Shown here: positions 45,713-54,967 of the stretch, one piece after another
Numbering within the stretch: the first letter of the stretch is position 1
How the letters are laid out: every line of letters starts with the position of its first letter
NCBI RefSeq assembly: GCF_001306145.1
Contig: NZ_LGKO01000002.1
Coordinates: 434,001-498,000 of the forward strand
Length of the DNA stretch: 64,000 bases
Origin: Thermanaerothrix daxensis
GTDB taxonomy: Bacteria; Chloroflexota; Anaerolineae; Anaerolineales; Anaerolineaceae
Direction: 5' to 3'
The notes under the pieces: generated by a model
Database searches by the model: none
What the model was told of the DNA's origin: nothing
The model's input: the letters and a program-made list of their open reading frames with translations, nothing else
Translations under genes and position numbers: made by a program

Positions 45713-46557
45713 CGCGTAAGGGCGGCTTGGGCAAAGGGTTGGAAGCACTCATCCCCGGCGGACCAGGGACGTCCCCCGAGGGTGGCATCCTGTATGTGCC
45801 GATTGATCAAATTGTGCCTAATCCGCTTCAGCCCCGTGGTAGCCTGGATGCTGAGGGACTGGATGAATTGGCGGCCTCGATTCGCGAGCATGGGGTTTTA
45901 CAACCGCTTCTGGTTAGCCCGGAGGGGGAAGGACGGTATGTGCTGATTGCCGGGGAACGGCGCTGGCGTGCTGCACGCCAGGCGGGTTTAGAAATGGTAC
46001 CAGTGCTGATTCGACCAGCCAGTGACGTGCAACGTCTGGCATTGGCGCTTATTGAAAATCTGCAGCGCGCTGATCTCACCCCTTTGGAAATGGCCGAGGC
46101 CTACCATCAGTTGCACGAGTATTTTGGTCTCTCGCATGAGGAGATTGCGCGCCAGGTGGGGAAGAGCCGTGTTGCTGTGACCAACACCTTGCGTTTGCTC
46201 AAATTACCGCCTCCGGTGCGCGAAGCGCTGGCGGCGGGAAAGATCAGTGAAGGACATGCGCGGGCACTTTTGGGCCTGCCAACCGCGCAGGCGCAGGTGG
46301 CGGTTTTGAGAGTTGTACTTGGTCAAAACCTTAGCGTTCGCCAAACTGAGATGCTGGTGCAGCGCTATCAGGGGCAGCGCCCGGTTGCTAAGGAACGGAG
46401 CCCATCGCCACCGGAGGTACGCGAACTGGAAGCCCGTCTGGAAGAACGCCTTGGCACGCGCGTGATGCTGCGCCGGGGTCGGAAAGGGGGTAGCCTGGTG
46501 ATCCGCTTTTACTCGGATGAAGAGTTGGAAACTTTGCTGAAAGTACTTTTGGGTTGA
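45709..46557 (+). CDS. parB: Chromosome-partitioning CTPase/DNA-binding protein ParB
   Basis: 282 aa. MTRKGGLGKGLEALIP is the typical chromosomal ParB N-terminus. The CTP-binding ParB/Srx region has IVPNPLQPRG, EHGVLQPLLV and AGERRWRAA. The helix-turn-helix follows (SHEEIARQVGKSRVAVTNTLR), then a C-terminal dimer domain. ParB loads on parS sites; no close match to the parS consensus was found in the window. Start overlaps parA. Confidence 0.96.
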   Translation: MTRKGGLGKGLEALIPGGPGTSPEGGILYVPIDQIVPNPLQPRGSLDAEGLDELAASIREHGVLQPLLVSPEGEGRYVLIAGERRWRAARQAGLEMVPVLIRPASDVQRLALALIENLQRADLTPLEMAEAYHQLHEYFGLSHEEIARQVGKSRVAVTNTLRLLKLPPPVREALAAGKISEGHARALLGLPTAQAQVAVLRVVLGQNLSVRQTEMLVQRYQGQRPVAKERSPSPPEVRELEARLEERLGTRVMLRRGRKGGSLVIRFYSDEELETLLKVLLG

Positions 46558-46568
46558 GAGAGGAGACG

Positions 46569-48161
46569 GTGCTGATTCTACACAACGCCCGCATCTACAC
46601 ATTGGATCCTCAGCAGCCAATCGCGACGGCGCTGGCTATCGAGCAGGATCGTATTATTGCAGTTGGTGAGACCCCTGATATCATGGCGTTAGCGCGTTCT
46701 GGATCCGTCATTCAGGACATGGCAGGAAAGGTCATCTTGCCGGGGTTGGTAGATGCTCACATTCACCTGCAGCATTTTGCCCTCAACCTTCAGCGAGTAG
46801 ATTGTGAAACACCTACGCGGGCAGAGTGTTTGCGGCGGGTGGCAGAACGTGTCGCCCAAACGCCGCCAGGCCAATGGATTCTGGGGCATGGCTGGAACCA
46901 AAACGAATGGCCTGAGGGCTTTGGCTCTGCGCAAGATCTGGATGCGCTGACCTCAGCTCACCCAATTTTTCTTACGGCCAAATCACTGCACGCGGCCTGG
47001 GTGAATTCCACCGCCTTACATCTGGCTGGGATTGATGCTCATACACCTGATCCCCCGGATGGTCGGATCCAACGCGATGCGCGCGGTCAGCCAACCGGCA
47101 TTCTTTTTGAAGCGGCAGTGGAGTTGGTGCAACGCTGTATCCCCCAGCCAGGGGTTCAGGAGGTGGCACAGGCGATCCAACAGGCTCAATCTACCTTGTG
47201 GCGTATGGGCTTAACCGGGGTGCATGATTTCGATCAGCGCACGTGTTTCCTGGCCTTGCAAGCCCTGCGCCGCGAAGGTCGTCTCATGCTTCGGGTGCTC
47301 AAAAGCATTCCTGCTGAGTTGTTGGACGAAGCAATTGCTCTGGGGCTGGGCAGTGACTTCGGAGATGCCTGGTTGCGTATTGGCGGAGTGAAATTGTTTT
47401 CGGATGGCGCGCTGGGGCCCCAAACCGCCGCCATGTTTGAGCCGTATCTGGGACGCGAAGACCGGGGGGTGCTCTTCCTGGATGCGGATCAAATTTATGA
47501 GATGGGATGCAAGGCGGGTGAGGTGGGATTGAGCCTGGCCATCCATGCCATCGGGGATCGCGCGAATGCGGAGGTGCTGACAGGGCTGGAACGCTTACGA
47601 GCCTGGGAAACCTCTTTGGGTAAGCCTCACCTGCGTCATCGAATTGAGCATGTTCAACTTCTGCGCCACCAGGATTTAGGGCGCCTCGCGCAGGCGGAAA
47701 TCATTGCCTCTGTTCAACCCATTCATGCCACATCGGATATGTACATGGCCGATCGCCACTGGGGGGAACGAGCCCGTTATGCTTATGCATATCAATCGCT
47801 GTTAGCCCACGGAACTCGTCTGGCGTTTGGTTCAGATGCGCCTGTGGAGTCCCCTAACCCATTCTGGGGCATTCATGCTGCCGTGACGCGGCAGCGCCCG
47901 GATGGCCAGCCGGGGCCGGAAGGGTGGTACCCTCAGGAACGGCTCACCCTACAGCAGGCACTAGAAGGCTACACCCTTGGCCCGGCTTATGCAGCGGGTT
48001 TAGAGTGTTGTCTAGGGCGCTTACGTGAGGGCTATTATGCTGACCTCATCGTCCTGGAAGAGGATCCGTGGAAGATGCTGGCTGACTTGCTCTATCAACT
48101 TCAGCCATGGGCTACCATGGTGGGAGGAAAGTGGGTATGGATCGAGGGGGAAACCGCGTGA
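46569..48161 (+). CDS. Amidohydrolase, YtcJ-like
   Basis: 530 aa from the GTG at 46569, chosen for its SD (agaggag) and MLILHNARIYTLDPQ start; the TTG at 46554 overlapping parB is an alternative. Metal ligands: HIHLQH (VDAHIHL), later GVHDFD, IHAIGDRA, RIEHVQL and FGSDAPVE. The insertion between strands is typical of the YtcJ type. Substrate unknown. It is coupled to the next gene by a GTGA overlap. Confidence 0.9.
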   Translation: MLILHNARIYTLDPQQPIATALAIEQDRIIAVGETPDIMALARSGSVIQDMAGKVILPGLVDAHIHLQHFALNLQRVDCETPTRAECLRRVAERVAQTPPGQWILGHGWNQNEWPEGFGSAQDLDALTSAHPIFLTAKSLHAAWVNSTALHLAGIDAHTPDPPDGRIQRDARGQPTGILFEAAVELVQRCIPQPGVQEVAQAIQQAQSTLWRMGLTGVHDFDQRTCFLALQALRREGRLMLRVLKSIPAELLDEAIALGLGSDFGDAWLRIGGVKLFSDGALGPQTAAMFEPYLGREDRGVLFLDADQIYEMGCKAGEVGLSLAIHAIGDRANAEVLTGLERLRAWETSLGKPHLRHRIEHVQLLRHQDLGRLAQAEIIASVQPIHATSDMYMADRHWGERARYAYAYQSLLAHGTRLAFGSDAPVESPNPFWGIHAAVTRQRPDGQPGPEGWYPQERLTLQQALEGYTLGPAYAAGLECCLGRLREGYYADLIVLEEDPWKMLADLLYQLQPWATMVGGKWVWIEGETA

Positions 48162-49219
48162 ATGTAGCGCCTACGCCGCTTACACCGGAAATCCTGGTCC
48201 CCCGTTTGGGGGATTACCTGGTTGAACGGGGATTTCTCTCTCCCGAAGACCTGGAGGCGGTGCTTAACTATCAGGCTGTTTTGCGTGAGCAGGGGCAGGA
48301 GGTGCCACTGTTGGGGCAGCTCCTGGTCCGGCTGGGCAAAATCAGCCAAAGCCTGTTGGATCATGCGATCACGGAGTATGTGCTTCAATTGCGCACGGCC
48401 CTGGAGGAGAGCAACCAGCAGCTAGAGCAACGGGTGCAGCAACGTACGGCGGAACTGGAGCGGGCGCTACAAAAACTGTCCGAACTTAACCAGTTAAAAG
48501 CTAATTTTGTGGCCAACATCTCACATGAACTGCGCACTCCCTTAACTCATTTGAAGGGATATCACGAGCTCTTGATGTCGGGGGATTTAGGCGCACTGAA
48601 CGAGACGCAACTGCATGCCTTGCGCACCATGCAAAGAGCCATTGAGCGTTTGGAGCGTCTAATTGAAGATTTGATCCTCTTCTCCACTACCGAACGGGGC
48701 AATCTGCCGGTTACGATTCAGCCGATTGATTTATGTGTGCTATGTCGCAATCTGGTCGAACAGGTTTCCCCGCGAGCCCGTGATCAACGTTTATACCTAG
48801 AACTGCGTTGCCCGATAGAAAGTGAGCTGTTTGTATATGGGGACTGGGAAAAAATTGGCTGGGTGATTCATCAGTTATTAGATAACGCGATCAAATTTAC
48901 CCCGGCGGGAGGGCAAATCGTCCTTGCGATAGATCTCATGAACGAGCACGTAGAAGTGAGTGTGACCGATACGGGCATCGGCATTCCGGCAAATCGTATC
49001 CAAGAACTATTTGAACCCTTTCACCAGTTGGATGGTTCTTCCAAGCGTCGTTACGGAGGTACGGGCTTGGGGCTTTCGCTGGCACAGAAGATCATTGAGG
49101 CCCATAACTCGGTGATTTCAGTGACCTCGGAATTGGGGCGCGGCAGCCGTTTTTCCTTCTTGCTGCGGCGCGTTCTCCCTCAGGATAGACCGGAATGGGG
49201 TGGGCATGCCAACCAGTGA
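48158..49219 (+). CDS. Histidine kinase with an N-terminal MshEN-like domain
   Basis: 353 aa from the GTG at 48158 (SD gaggggg, overlapping the amidohydrolase stop as GTGA). Residues about 14-74 read as two halves of the MshEN/GspE-N type: RLGDYLVERGFLSPEDLEAV then LLGQLLVRLGKISQSLLDHA. Some MshEN domains bind cyclic di-GMP; whether this one does is unknown. A coiled coil (about 80-112) leads to the HisKA box FVANISHELRTPL (H123) and a HATPase domain with NAIKFTPAGG, DTGIGIP and GTGLGLSLA. No membrane segment, so it is probably cytoplasmic. A second kinase follows at once. Confidence 0.85.
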   Translation: MNVAPTPLTPEILVPRLGDYLVERGFLSPEDLEAVLNYQAVLREQGQEVPLLGQLLVRLGKISQSLLDHAITEYVLQLRTALEESNQQLEQRVQQRTAELERALQKLSELNQLKANFVANISHELRTPLTHLKGYHELLMSGDLGALNETQLHALRTMQRAIERLERLIEDLILFSTTERGNLPVTIQPIDLCVLCRNLVEQVSPRARDQRLYLELRCPIESELFVYGDWEKIGWVIHQLLDNAIKFTPAGGQIVLAIDLMNEHVEVSVTDTGIGIPANRIQELFEPFHQLDGSSKRRYGGTGLGLSLAQKIIEAHNSVISVTSELGRGSRFSFLLRRVLPQDRPEWGGHANQ

Positions 49220-50408
49220 GTCATCCTCCTCATGGCTTCCCATTGAGGTCATTTTCACCCTTAGCCGTCTGTTTTGGCAGGCTTCTTCCTGGCGCCAGGC
49301 GATGGATGAGGTAATCCAGGTCGTGCGCCCTCATTTTGTGTTCGATAATCTGGTGGTGTATGGGCTGGATCCCGATACCCTTAACCTGGAGGTCGGTTAT
49401 GCGCGAGCGACCGGGCGCGGGAAATCCGCTGAGGCCGATGTGGCCTGGGGAGAGGCGTTGAGCAATCAGGTCGTGGAACAGCGGCGGCTGATGCTTCAGG
49501 AACCGCCGCAGACGGAAGAAGATCGGCTACAGCGGCCCTATATGTTAGGAATTCCGCTCCAGATGGGGGAGACCCTGTTGGGAGCGATGATTTTTATCCG
49601 CTTTGGGGGGCCGCCTTTTGATCCGGAAACTTTCCCTTTTGTGGAATTTCTGAGCCAGCAACTTGCCCAGGCCATTTTGCGGGAGCGACTGGCTCATGAG
49701 GTCTCACGGTTAGAAGTCCAGTACAGCGGACTGCAAGCACAAGAAGATTTCATTTCAGCCCTATCTCACGAATTCCGTACTCCGTTGGGATTTATCAAAG
49801 GTTATACCACCACCTTGCTTCGCCCAGACACTCATTGGGATGCAGCCACACAGCGCGAGTTTCTGAACATTATTGACCAGGAAACCGACCGCATGCAGGA
49901 ATTAATTGATAACCTGCTAGATTCAGCGCGATTACAGACCGGGCGAATTAAGATGAATTTTCAGCCGGTGCGACTGGACTCCTTACTCAATGATGTGGTT
50001 GCGCGCATGCAATTGCGTCATCCCGAGTTGGAAGTAAACCTTCAACTTGATCAGCCACTCAACCCTTTGCTAGCCGATCCCCAACGTCTGGCGCAAGTAT
50101 TTGAAAACCTGCTCTCCAACGCAGTGAAATATGCACCGAATTCTCCGGTTTCCATTACAATAGCCCCAGATGCCGAGGGTGTCCATTTGATGTTTGCGGA
50201 CCGTGGTCCCGGCATTCCAGAGAAATATCGTCAGAAGATTTTTGAGCGATTCTTCCGCGTGCCGGATGTTCAACCCTCCATTCATGGGACCGGACTGGGA
50301 CTGTTTATTTGCAAGCAGATTATTCAGGCGCATCAGGGCCAGATTTGGGTGGAATCGCAACTGGGACAGGGGACAACCTTTCACATCCGTTTGCCCTGGA
50401 AACCTTGA
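49206..50408 (+). CDS. Histidine kinase with an N-terminal GAF-like domain
   Basis: 400 aa from the ATG at 49206 (alternative GTG at 49200), overlapping the previous gene by 14 bp. The N-terminal ~160 residues look like a GAF sensor (LFWQASSWRQAMDEVIQVV, EPPQTEEDRLQRPYMLGIPL, a hydrophobic core). The HisKA box is FISALSHEFRTPLGFIKGY, followed by NLLSNAVKYAPNSP, DRGPGIPEK and GTGLGLFICK. No membrane segment is seen. It is the second kinase in a row, with one response regulator 24 bp downstream. Confidence 0.88.
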   Translation: MPTSESSSSWLPIEVIFTLSRLFWQASSWRQAMDEVIQVVRPHFVFDNLVVYGLDPDTLNLEVGYARATGRGKSAEADVAWGEALSNQVVEQRRLMLQEPPQTEEDRLQRPYMLGIPLQMGETLLGAMIFIRFGGPPFDPETFPFVEFLSQQLAQAILRERLAHEVSRLEVQYSGLQAQEDFISALSHEFRTPLGFIKGYTTTLLRPDTHWDAATQREFLNIIDQETDRMQELIDNLLDSARLQTGRIKMNFQPVRLDSLLNDVVARMQLRHPELEVNLQLDQPLNPLLADPQRLAQVFENLLSNAVKYAPNSPVSITIAPDAEGVHLMFADRGPGIPEKYRQKIFERFFRVPDVQPSIHGTGLGLFICKQIIQAHQGQIWVESQLGQGTTFHIRLPWKP

Positions 50409-50431
50409 GAAAGGAGGGCGGCGTCTCAGAT

Positions 50432-51139
50432 ATGGGTACAAAAATCCTAGTGGTGGATGATGAACAGCGCTACCGTCATCTTCTGCGCGTCAATCTGGAG
50501 TCTGAGGGTTATGAGGTGTATGTCGCGCGGGATGGCATGGAGGCCATTGAGCAGGTGGCGAGCAAACAACCTGACCTGGTCATTATGGATGTCATGATGC
50601 CAGGCATGGATGGATTCACAACTTGTGAGCGCATCCGCCAGTTTTCGGATGTGCCGATAATTATTCTGACGGCACGTGGGGAGGAACAGGACCGCGTCAA
50701 AGGGTTAAATGTGGGGGCGGATGACTACGTGGTGAAGCCCTTTTCGGCGATGGAGTTAGTTGCGCGGGTGCGTGCGGTCTTGCGCCGGGCAAAGACCTCC
50801 CAACAGGGCGTGAGCAAACGCTATTTTGTGCACGGAGACCTTAAGATTGACCTGGCCCGGGCGGAGGTGTGGAAAGGGGATCGTCCGATATTTCTTTCGG
50901 CGACCGAGTACCGGCTGTTGATCCATTTTGCTCAGCATGCCGGGGTTGTGCTCAGTGCGGAAGAACTACTGGCCGCAGTGTGGGGTGATTCCTATCGGGA
51001 GGACAAGGAAATCCTATGGGTCAGTATTGCGCGTTTGCGTCAAAAACTGGAAGATGATCCGCATAACCCCCAGCATATTATTACCCGCCCGGGGCTGGGT
51101 TATCTGATGCCGGCTGAAGAAGCGGGTGCCTCGGGGTAA
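50432..51139 (+). CDS. OmpR-family response regulator
   Basis: 235 aa from the ATG at 50432; the longer frame to 50309 is within the kinase gene. Receiver: ILVVDDEQ, phospho-acceptor D53 in LVIMDVMMPGMDG, T/S and K in LTARGEEQ and VVKPFS. The winged-helix output has LSATEYRLLIHFAQHAG and KEILWVSIARLRQKLEDDP. It binds DNA as a dimer after phosphorylation, probably by one or both preceding kinases. The regulon is unknown. Confidence 0.93.
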   Translation: MGTKILVVDDEQRYRHLLRVNLESEGYEVYVARDGMEAIEQVASKQPDLVIMDVMMPGMDGFTTCERIRQFSDVPIIILTARGEEQDRVKGLNVGADDYVVKPFSAMELVARVRAVLRRAKTSQQGVSKRYFVHGDLKIDLARAEVWKGDRPIFLSATEYRLLIHFAQHAGVVLSAEELLAAVWGDSYREDKEILWVSIARLRQKLEDDPHNPQHIITRPGLGYLMPAEEAGASG

Positions 51140-51155
51140 AATAGGGAGCAATGGC

Positions 51156-51467
51156 ATGGTGACCCAATTTGATGAGAAGGGCAAGTTTTTTACCCGCGTT
51201 ATCACCAAACGCCCGGTGAGCGTGGTTATTCAGACGCCAACGCACCGTATTTGCGGGCAGGTGCATGTCCGTCCAGATGAGCGTCTTAAGGATGAACTGG
51301 ATCAAACCAGTGCGTTTCTGGCAGTTACCGAAGCCACTGTTTATGACGTAACGGGTAGCGAAGTGCTCCTGCATACCCATTTCCTGGCTGTGCAGGCTCA
51401 GCAGATTGTGTGGATTACTCCCTTAGAGGAAATAACCGAATCTCTTGCCGAGTCGAAGAGCGATTAA
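51156..51467 (+). CDS. Small conserved protein, unknown function
   Basis: 103 aa from the ATG at 51156 (SD aggga upstream; frame from 51126). A compact beta-rich pattern is visible (VSVVIQTPTHRICGQVHV, FLAVTEATVYDV, LHTHFLAVQAQQIVWITP). No known family was recognised with confidence. It lies between the response regulator and cpaF, on the same strand and only 3 bp before cpaF. Confidence 0.6.
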   Translation: MVTQFDEKGKFFTRVITKRPVSVVIQTPTHRICGQVHVRPDERLKDELDQTSAFLAVTEATVYDVTGSEVLLHTHFLAVQAQQIVWITPLEEITESLAESKSD

Positions 51468-51470
51468 GTT

Positions 51471-52793
51471 ATGGCAGTCGGTGGAAACGTGTCACCCTCC
51501 TCCTTGCATCCTGATCTGCTTCGGCTCAAAAGCCATCTGGTCAACGCCGTCGCGCGAGAGTTGGAGGGCAAAGACTATATTCAGGGGGAGCAGCGCCGGG
51601 AAGCGGTTCTCCAGGCGCTACAGCAGATTTATAACGGTTTGAGGATTAACCTGGCAACTCCGGTGCGTGAGCAACTCTTCCGAGATGTTCTGGATGAGTT
51701 GCTTGGGTTTGGGCCGCTACAACCCTTAATTGATGACCCCGAGATCAGTGAGATCATGGTCAATGGCCCGAAAAAGGTGTATATTGAGCGACAAGGTAAA
51801 ATTATCAGGACCAATATCACTTTTGCCAATGACGAGCAGGTTATTCGTTTGATTGAAAAAATTGTATTGCCACTAGGCCGGCGCATTGATGCGGATAGCC
51901 CAACCGTAGATGCACGGTTGCCCGATGGTTCGCGAGTCAATGCGGTCATCCCGCCGGTAGCTATTGACGGTCCTACGATCACAATTCGTAAGTTTCAAAA
52001 GGATAAACTGACGGTAGACCAATTGATCGCCTTGGGTTCGCTGACACCGGGAATGGCCGAATTCATTCGCGCCTGCGTGGTTGCCCGTTTCAATATCATC
52101 ATTTCTGGCGGGACGGGCTCTGGCAAAACCACCTTGCTCAACGTGCTTTCGTCCTTCATTCCCGCAGATGAGCGGATCATAACCATTGAGGATGCTGCCG
52201 AATTAAAACTGCAGCAAGAACATGTGGTGCGTTTGGAGACCAAGCCCCCCGATTCTGAGGGAAAGGGGGCCATTACCGTGCGCGATTTGGTGCGCAACGC
52301 TCTGCGCATGCGCCCCGACCGGATTGTGGTGGGCGAAGTGCGTGGAGGTGAGGCATTGGACATGCTGCAAGCGATGAATACCGGGCATGACGGTTCCCTG
52401 ACGACGCTACATGCAAATTCTCCTCGCGATGCCATCTCACGCCTGGAAACGATGTGTTTAATGGCTGGAATGGATTTGCCGATCCGAGTGATCCGCCAGC
52501 AAATTGCCTCGGCCATTGATTTGATCATCCATCAATCCCGATTGAAAGATGGAAGCCGAAAAGTCACTTCGATTACCGAGGTGGTGGGGATGGAGGGTGA
52601 CACGGTGGTGATGAACGAGATCTTTCGTTTTGAGCAGACCGGCATCAATGCGGATGGGCGTGTGTTGGGAGAGATCAAACCCACCGGCATTCGCCCGATG
52701 TTCACGCCACGCCTGGAAGCGGCAGGTTTTAAATTAGGCCCTGAAGTATTTGGGGCAAACCTGAGTGAGATGCTCTCGAGTCGCAGGCGGTAG
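51471..52793 (+). CDS. cpaF: CpaF/TadA-type secretion ATPase
   Basis: 440 aa. The N-terminal domain carries [24 protein letters not shown]. Walker A is [20 protein letters not shown]; the Asp and His boxes include [31 protein letters not shown]. It powers assembly of Flp/Tad pili. No tadB, tadC, flp or rcp gene lies in the window, so cpaF stands alone in a signalling operon; it may serve pili coded elsewhere or have a regulatory role (inference). Confidence 0.92.
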   Translation: MAVGGNVSPSSLHPDLLRLKSHLVNAVARELEGKDYIQGEQRREAVLQALQQIYNGLRINLATPVREQLFRDVLDELLGFGPLQPLIDDPEISEIMVNGPKKVYIERQGKIIRTNITFANDEQVIRLIEKIVLPLGRRIDADSPTVDARLPDGSRVNAVIPPVAIDGPTITIRKFQKDKLTVDQLIALGSLTPGMAEFIRACVVARFNIIISGGTGSGKTTLLNVLSSFIPADERIITIEDAAELKLQQEHVVRLETKPPDSEGKGAITVRDLVRNALRMRPDRIVVGEVRGGEALDMLQAMNTGHDGSLTTLHANSPRDAISRLETMCLMAGMDLPIRVIRQQIASAIDLIIHQSRLKDGSRKVTSITEVVGMEGDTVVMNEIFRFEQTGINADGRVLGEIKPTGIRPMFTPRLEAAGFKLGPEVFGANLSEMLSSRRR

Positions 52794-52821
52794 CAGATGA
52801 GGATGCGGTCCTGGAGGAGCC

Positions 52822-53505
52822 ATGAATACGCTTTTTGAACAGAGAACACGTCTGCGTACAAAGAAATTGGGCTTGCTCTTAAAAGATGCCCGCTTGGCGC
52901 GGCATCGTTCAACGAGTTCGTGTGCCCAGGCAATGGGATGTTCGGTGGAAGAATATGAGGCCATGGAGGCTGGGCAACAGGCACCCTCGTTGCCCCAATT
53001 AGAAGCACTGGCCTACTATCTGGATGTACCGTTGGAGCATTTCTGGGAAAGCCGGGCCCTTTCTGAAACAGAACCTCCGATGCCGCTTGAGAATGTGCAG
53101 ACCCTTTTAGGGTTGCGCCAGCGCATGATCGGCACTCATCTGCGCTTGGCCCGCCAGCAGCGCAACTTAACCCAAAGCGAATTAGCGCGTCGGGTTGGGC
53201 TGGATGAGAGCACGCTTGAACAGTACGAGACGGGGATGCGCCCAATTCCCTTGCCTGAGTTGGAATTGCTTGCCAATGCCCTGGATCTGCGATTGGAAGA
53301 TCTCTTTGATCAGCGCGGGCCGGTAGGCGAGTGGCGCTTGCGTCATCAGGCGATACAGCAATTCCTGGAGTTGCCGGAAGAACTGCAGGCGTTTATTCGC
53401 AAGCCGGTTAATCGTCCTTACCTCGAACTGGCCATGCGCCTGAGCGAACTTTCGGCGGATAAATTACGAGCGGTGGCGGAGTCTTTGTTGGAAATCACCT
53501 ATTGA
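52822..53505 (+). CDS. Regulator with two XRE-type helix-turn-helix domains
   Basis: 227 aa. Two Cro/CI-like HTH domains are visible (about 14-75: LGLLLKDARLARHRSTSSCAQAM..., and about 98-152: IGTHLRLARQQRNLTQSELARRVGLDESTLEQYE). The C-terminal ~60 residues are helical and probably mediate dimerisation (LELAMRLSELSADKLRAVAE). The regulated genes are unknown, but the neighbouring TPR gene begins 15 bp later. Confidence 0.8.
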   Translation: MNTLFEQRTRLRTKKLGLLLKDARLARHRSTSSCAQAMGCSVEEYEAMEAGQQAPSLPQLEALAYYLDVPLEHFWESRALSETEPPMPLENVQTLLGLRQRMIGTHLRLARQQRNLTQSELARRVGLDESTLEQYETGMRPIPLPELELLANALDLRLEDLFDQRGPVGEWRLRHQAIQQFLELPEELQAFIRKPVNRPYLELAMRLSELSADKLRAVAESLLEITY

Positions 53506-53520
53506 TTGAGGTGAACCGAT

Positions 53521-54066
53521 ATGGCAGCAACAACCGATCCTGTGCGCTGGGAAAAAGAAGCTCAAACCGCCTATGCCCAGGGGGCATATGAGGCCGCCGC
53601 TCAGGCATTTGAGAATGCGGCGTTGGCTTATGAGGAGAGCGGAGAGACACTAAAAGCGGCTGAAATGCGTAACAATGCCAGTGTGGCCTGGTTGCAGGCC
53701 GAACATCCTGAGGCGGCTTTGCGCTGCGTGGAAGGCACGCCGGAACTCTTTGCACGGGCCGGCGATGAGCGGCGGCAGGCGCTGGCGCTAGGAAACCAGG
53801 CTGCTGCGCTGGAGGCTTTGGGGCAGGCAGAGACGGCTTTGAATCTCTACCGTCAGGCTGCAGATGGTTTGAAAGCAGTGGGGGAGATGGAGAATTATGC
53901 GTTGGTCATGCGGCGGATCTCCGCATTGCAGGTACAAACTGGGCGGCGGGTAGATGCACTGCTCAGCATGCAGGCAGCACTGGAACACCAGCCCCGTTTA
54001 TCTCCACGGGAACGAGTGTTAAAATCGCTTATTGGTACGGTTCAGCGTCTTATGGGTATCAAGTAG
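53521..54066 (+). CDS. TPR-repeat protein, small
   Basis: 181 aa, cytoplasmic. Ala-rich helical repeats (AYAQGAYEAAAQAFENAALAYEE, ALALGNQAAALEALGQAETALNLY) read as three to four TPR hairpins. No other domain. It may act with the double-XRE protein just upstream, a common arrangement for regulators with TPR partners (inference). Confidence 0.7.
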   Translation: MAATTDPVRWEKEAQTAYAQGAYEAAAQAFENAALAYEESGETLKAAEMRNNASVAWLQAEHPEAALRCVEGTPELFARAGDERRQALALGNQAAALEALGQAETALNLYRQAADGLKAVGEMENYALVMRRISALQVQTGRRVDALLSMQAALEHQPRLSPRERVLKSLIGTVQRLMGIK

Positions 54067-54945
54067 ATGAGCAGCCTAAACCCCGGTTCAGCCATGATCA
54101 TTGAGCATCAACTCCGCCAGGCTATCCCAGAAGATTTGGCACGTTTGCGACAACTGCTTCGGGATGGAAAGTATGTCCACCGTCATCTGGATTGGCGTTC
54201 CCCTCTGGATTGGTTGGGGTACCAGCCGTTTTGGTTGCTGCTGAGCGGTGAGCGGGTGGAAGCCGCTCTGGCCTGTCCGCCTGATCCTCCGGGAGTAGCC
54301 TGGGTGCGCCTCTTCGCCTGCTCAGAGCAAGAACGCCCAAGTGATGCGTGGCATGCGCTTTTCCCGCATGTGTTGGATGGGCTGGGGCATACTGGCGTGG
54401 TAGCGGCGATTGCCTTGCGCCCCTGGTTTGCCAATCTGCTGGAGCATGAGCATTTCACTCTGCATCAACGTGTTGTCACCCTGTGGCGCAGTCTGGATCT
54501 ACCACCCGGTGAATTCCTGGCATCAGGCCGAGCAGGGGAATTGATCCGTCCGATGCAGTTGGATGATCTGGAGGCTGTGGAGCAGGTAGATGCCAGAGCA
54601 TTTGGGTGGCTCTGGCACAATAGTAGAGGGGATATTCACCGTTCATGGCAACAAGCCGCCTACGCTAGTGTGGCGGTGGTTGGCAGTGAAATTGTGGGCT
54701 TTCAATTCAGCACGCTGAGCCCCACCAATGCTCATCTGGCCCGCCTGGCGGTTCACCCTTCCTGGCAACAGCGGGGCATTGGGTGGGCTTTGCTCAACGA
54801 CGTTATTCGCTATTTCCGCGCTCATCGCGTTTCACAACTGACCGTCAATACCCAACACGATAATCATGCCTCACTTGCCCTTTACCGAAAGGCGGGCTTC
54901 CGTTTGACTGGTGAGGACTATCTGGTTTACCTGTATACCCATTAA
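54067..54945 (+). CDS. GNAT N-acetyltransferase, two GNAT-like halves
   Basis: 292 aa. The C-terminal half is a clear GNAT fold with the acetyl-CoA motif VHPSWQQRGIGWALLNDVI and the tail NHASLALYRKAGF. The N-terminal half (about 10-140) looks like a degenerate GNAT-like or substrate-binding domain. The ATG at 54067 directly follows the TPR stop; an ATG at 54094 is a shorter alternative. Acceptor substrate unknown. Confidence 0.85.
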   Translation: MSSLNPGSAMIIEHQLRQAIPEDLARLRQLLRDGKYVHRHLDWRSPLDWLGYQPFWLLLSGERVEAALACPPDPPGVAWVRLFACSEQERPSDAWHALFPHVLDGLGHTGVVAAIALRPWFANLLEHEHFTLHQRVVTLWRSLDLPPGEFLASGRAGELIRPMQLDDLEAVEQVDARAFGWLWHNSRGDIHRSWQQAAYASVAVVGSEIVGFQFSTLSPTNAHLARLAVHPSWQQRGIGWALLNDVIRYFRAHRVSQLTVNTQHDNHASLALYRKAGFRLTGEDYLVYLYTH

Positions 54946-54967
54946 TGTCGTCTCTAAGGAGGTCTTA

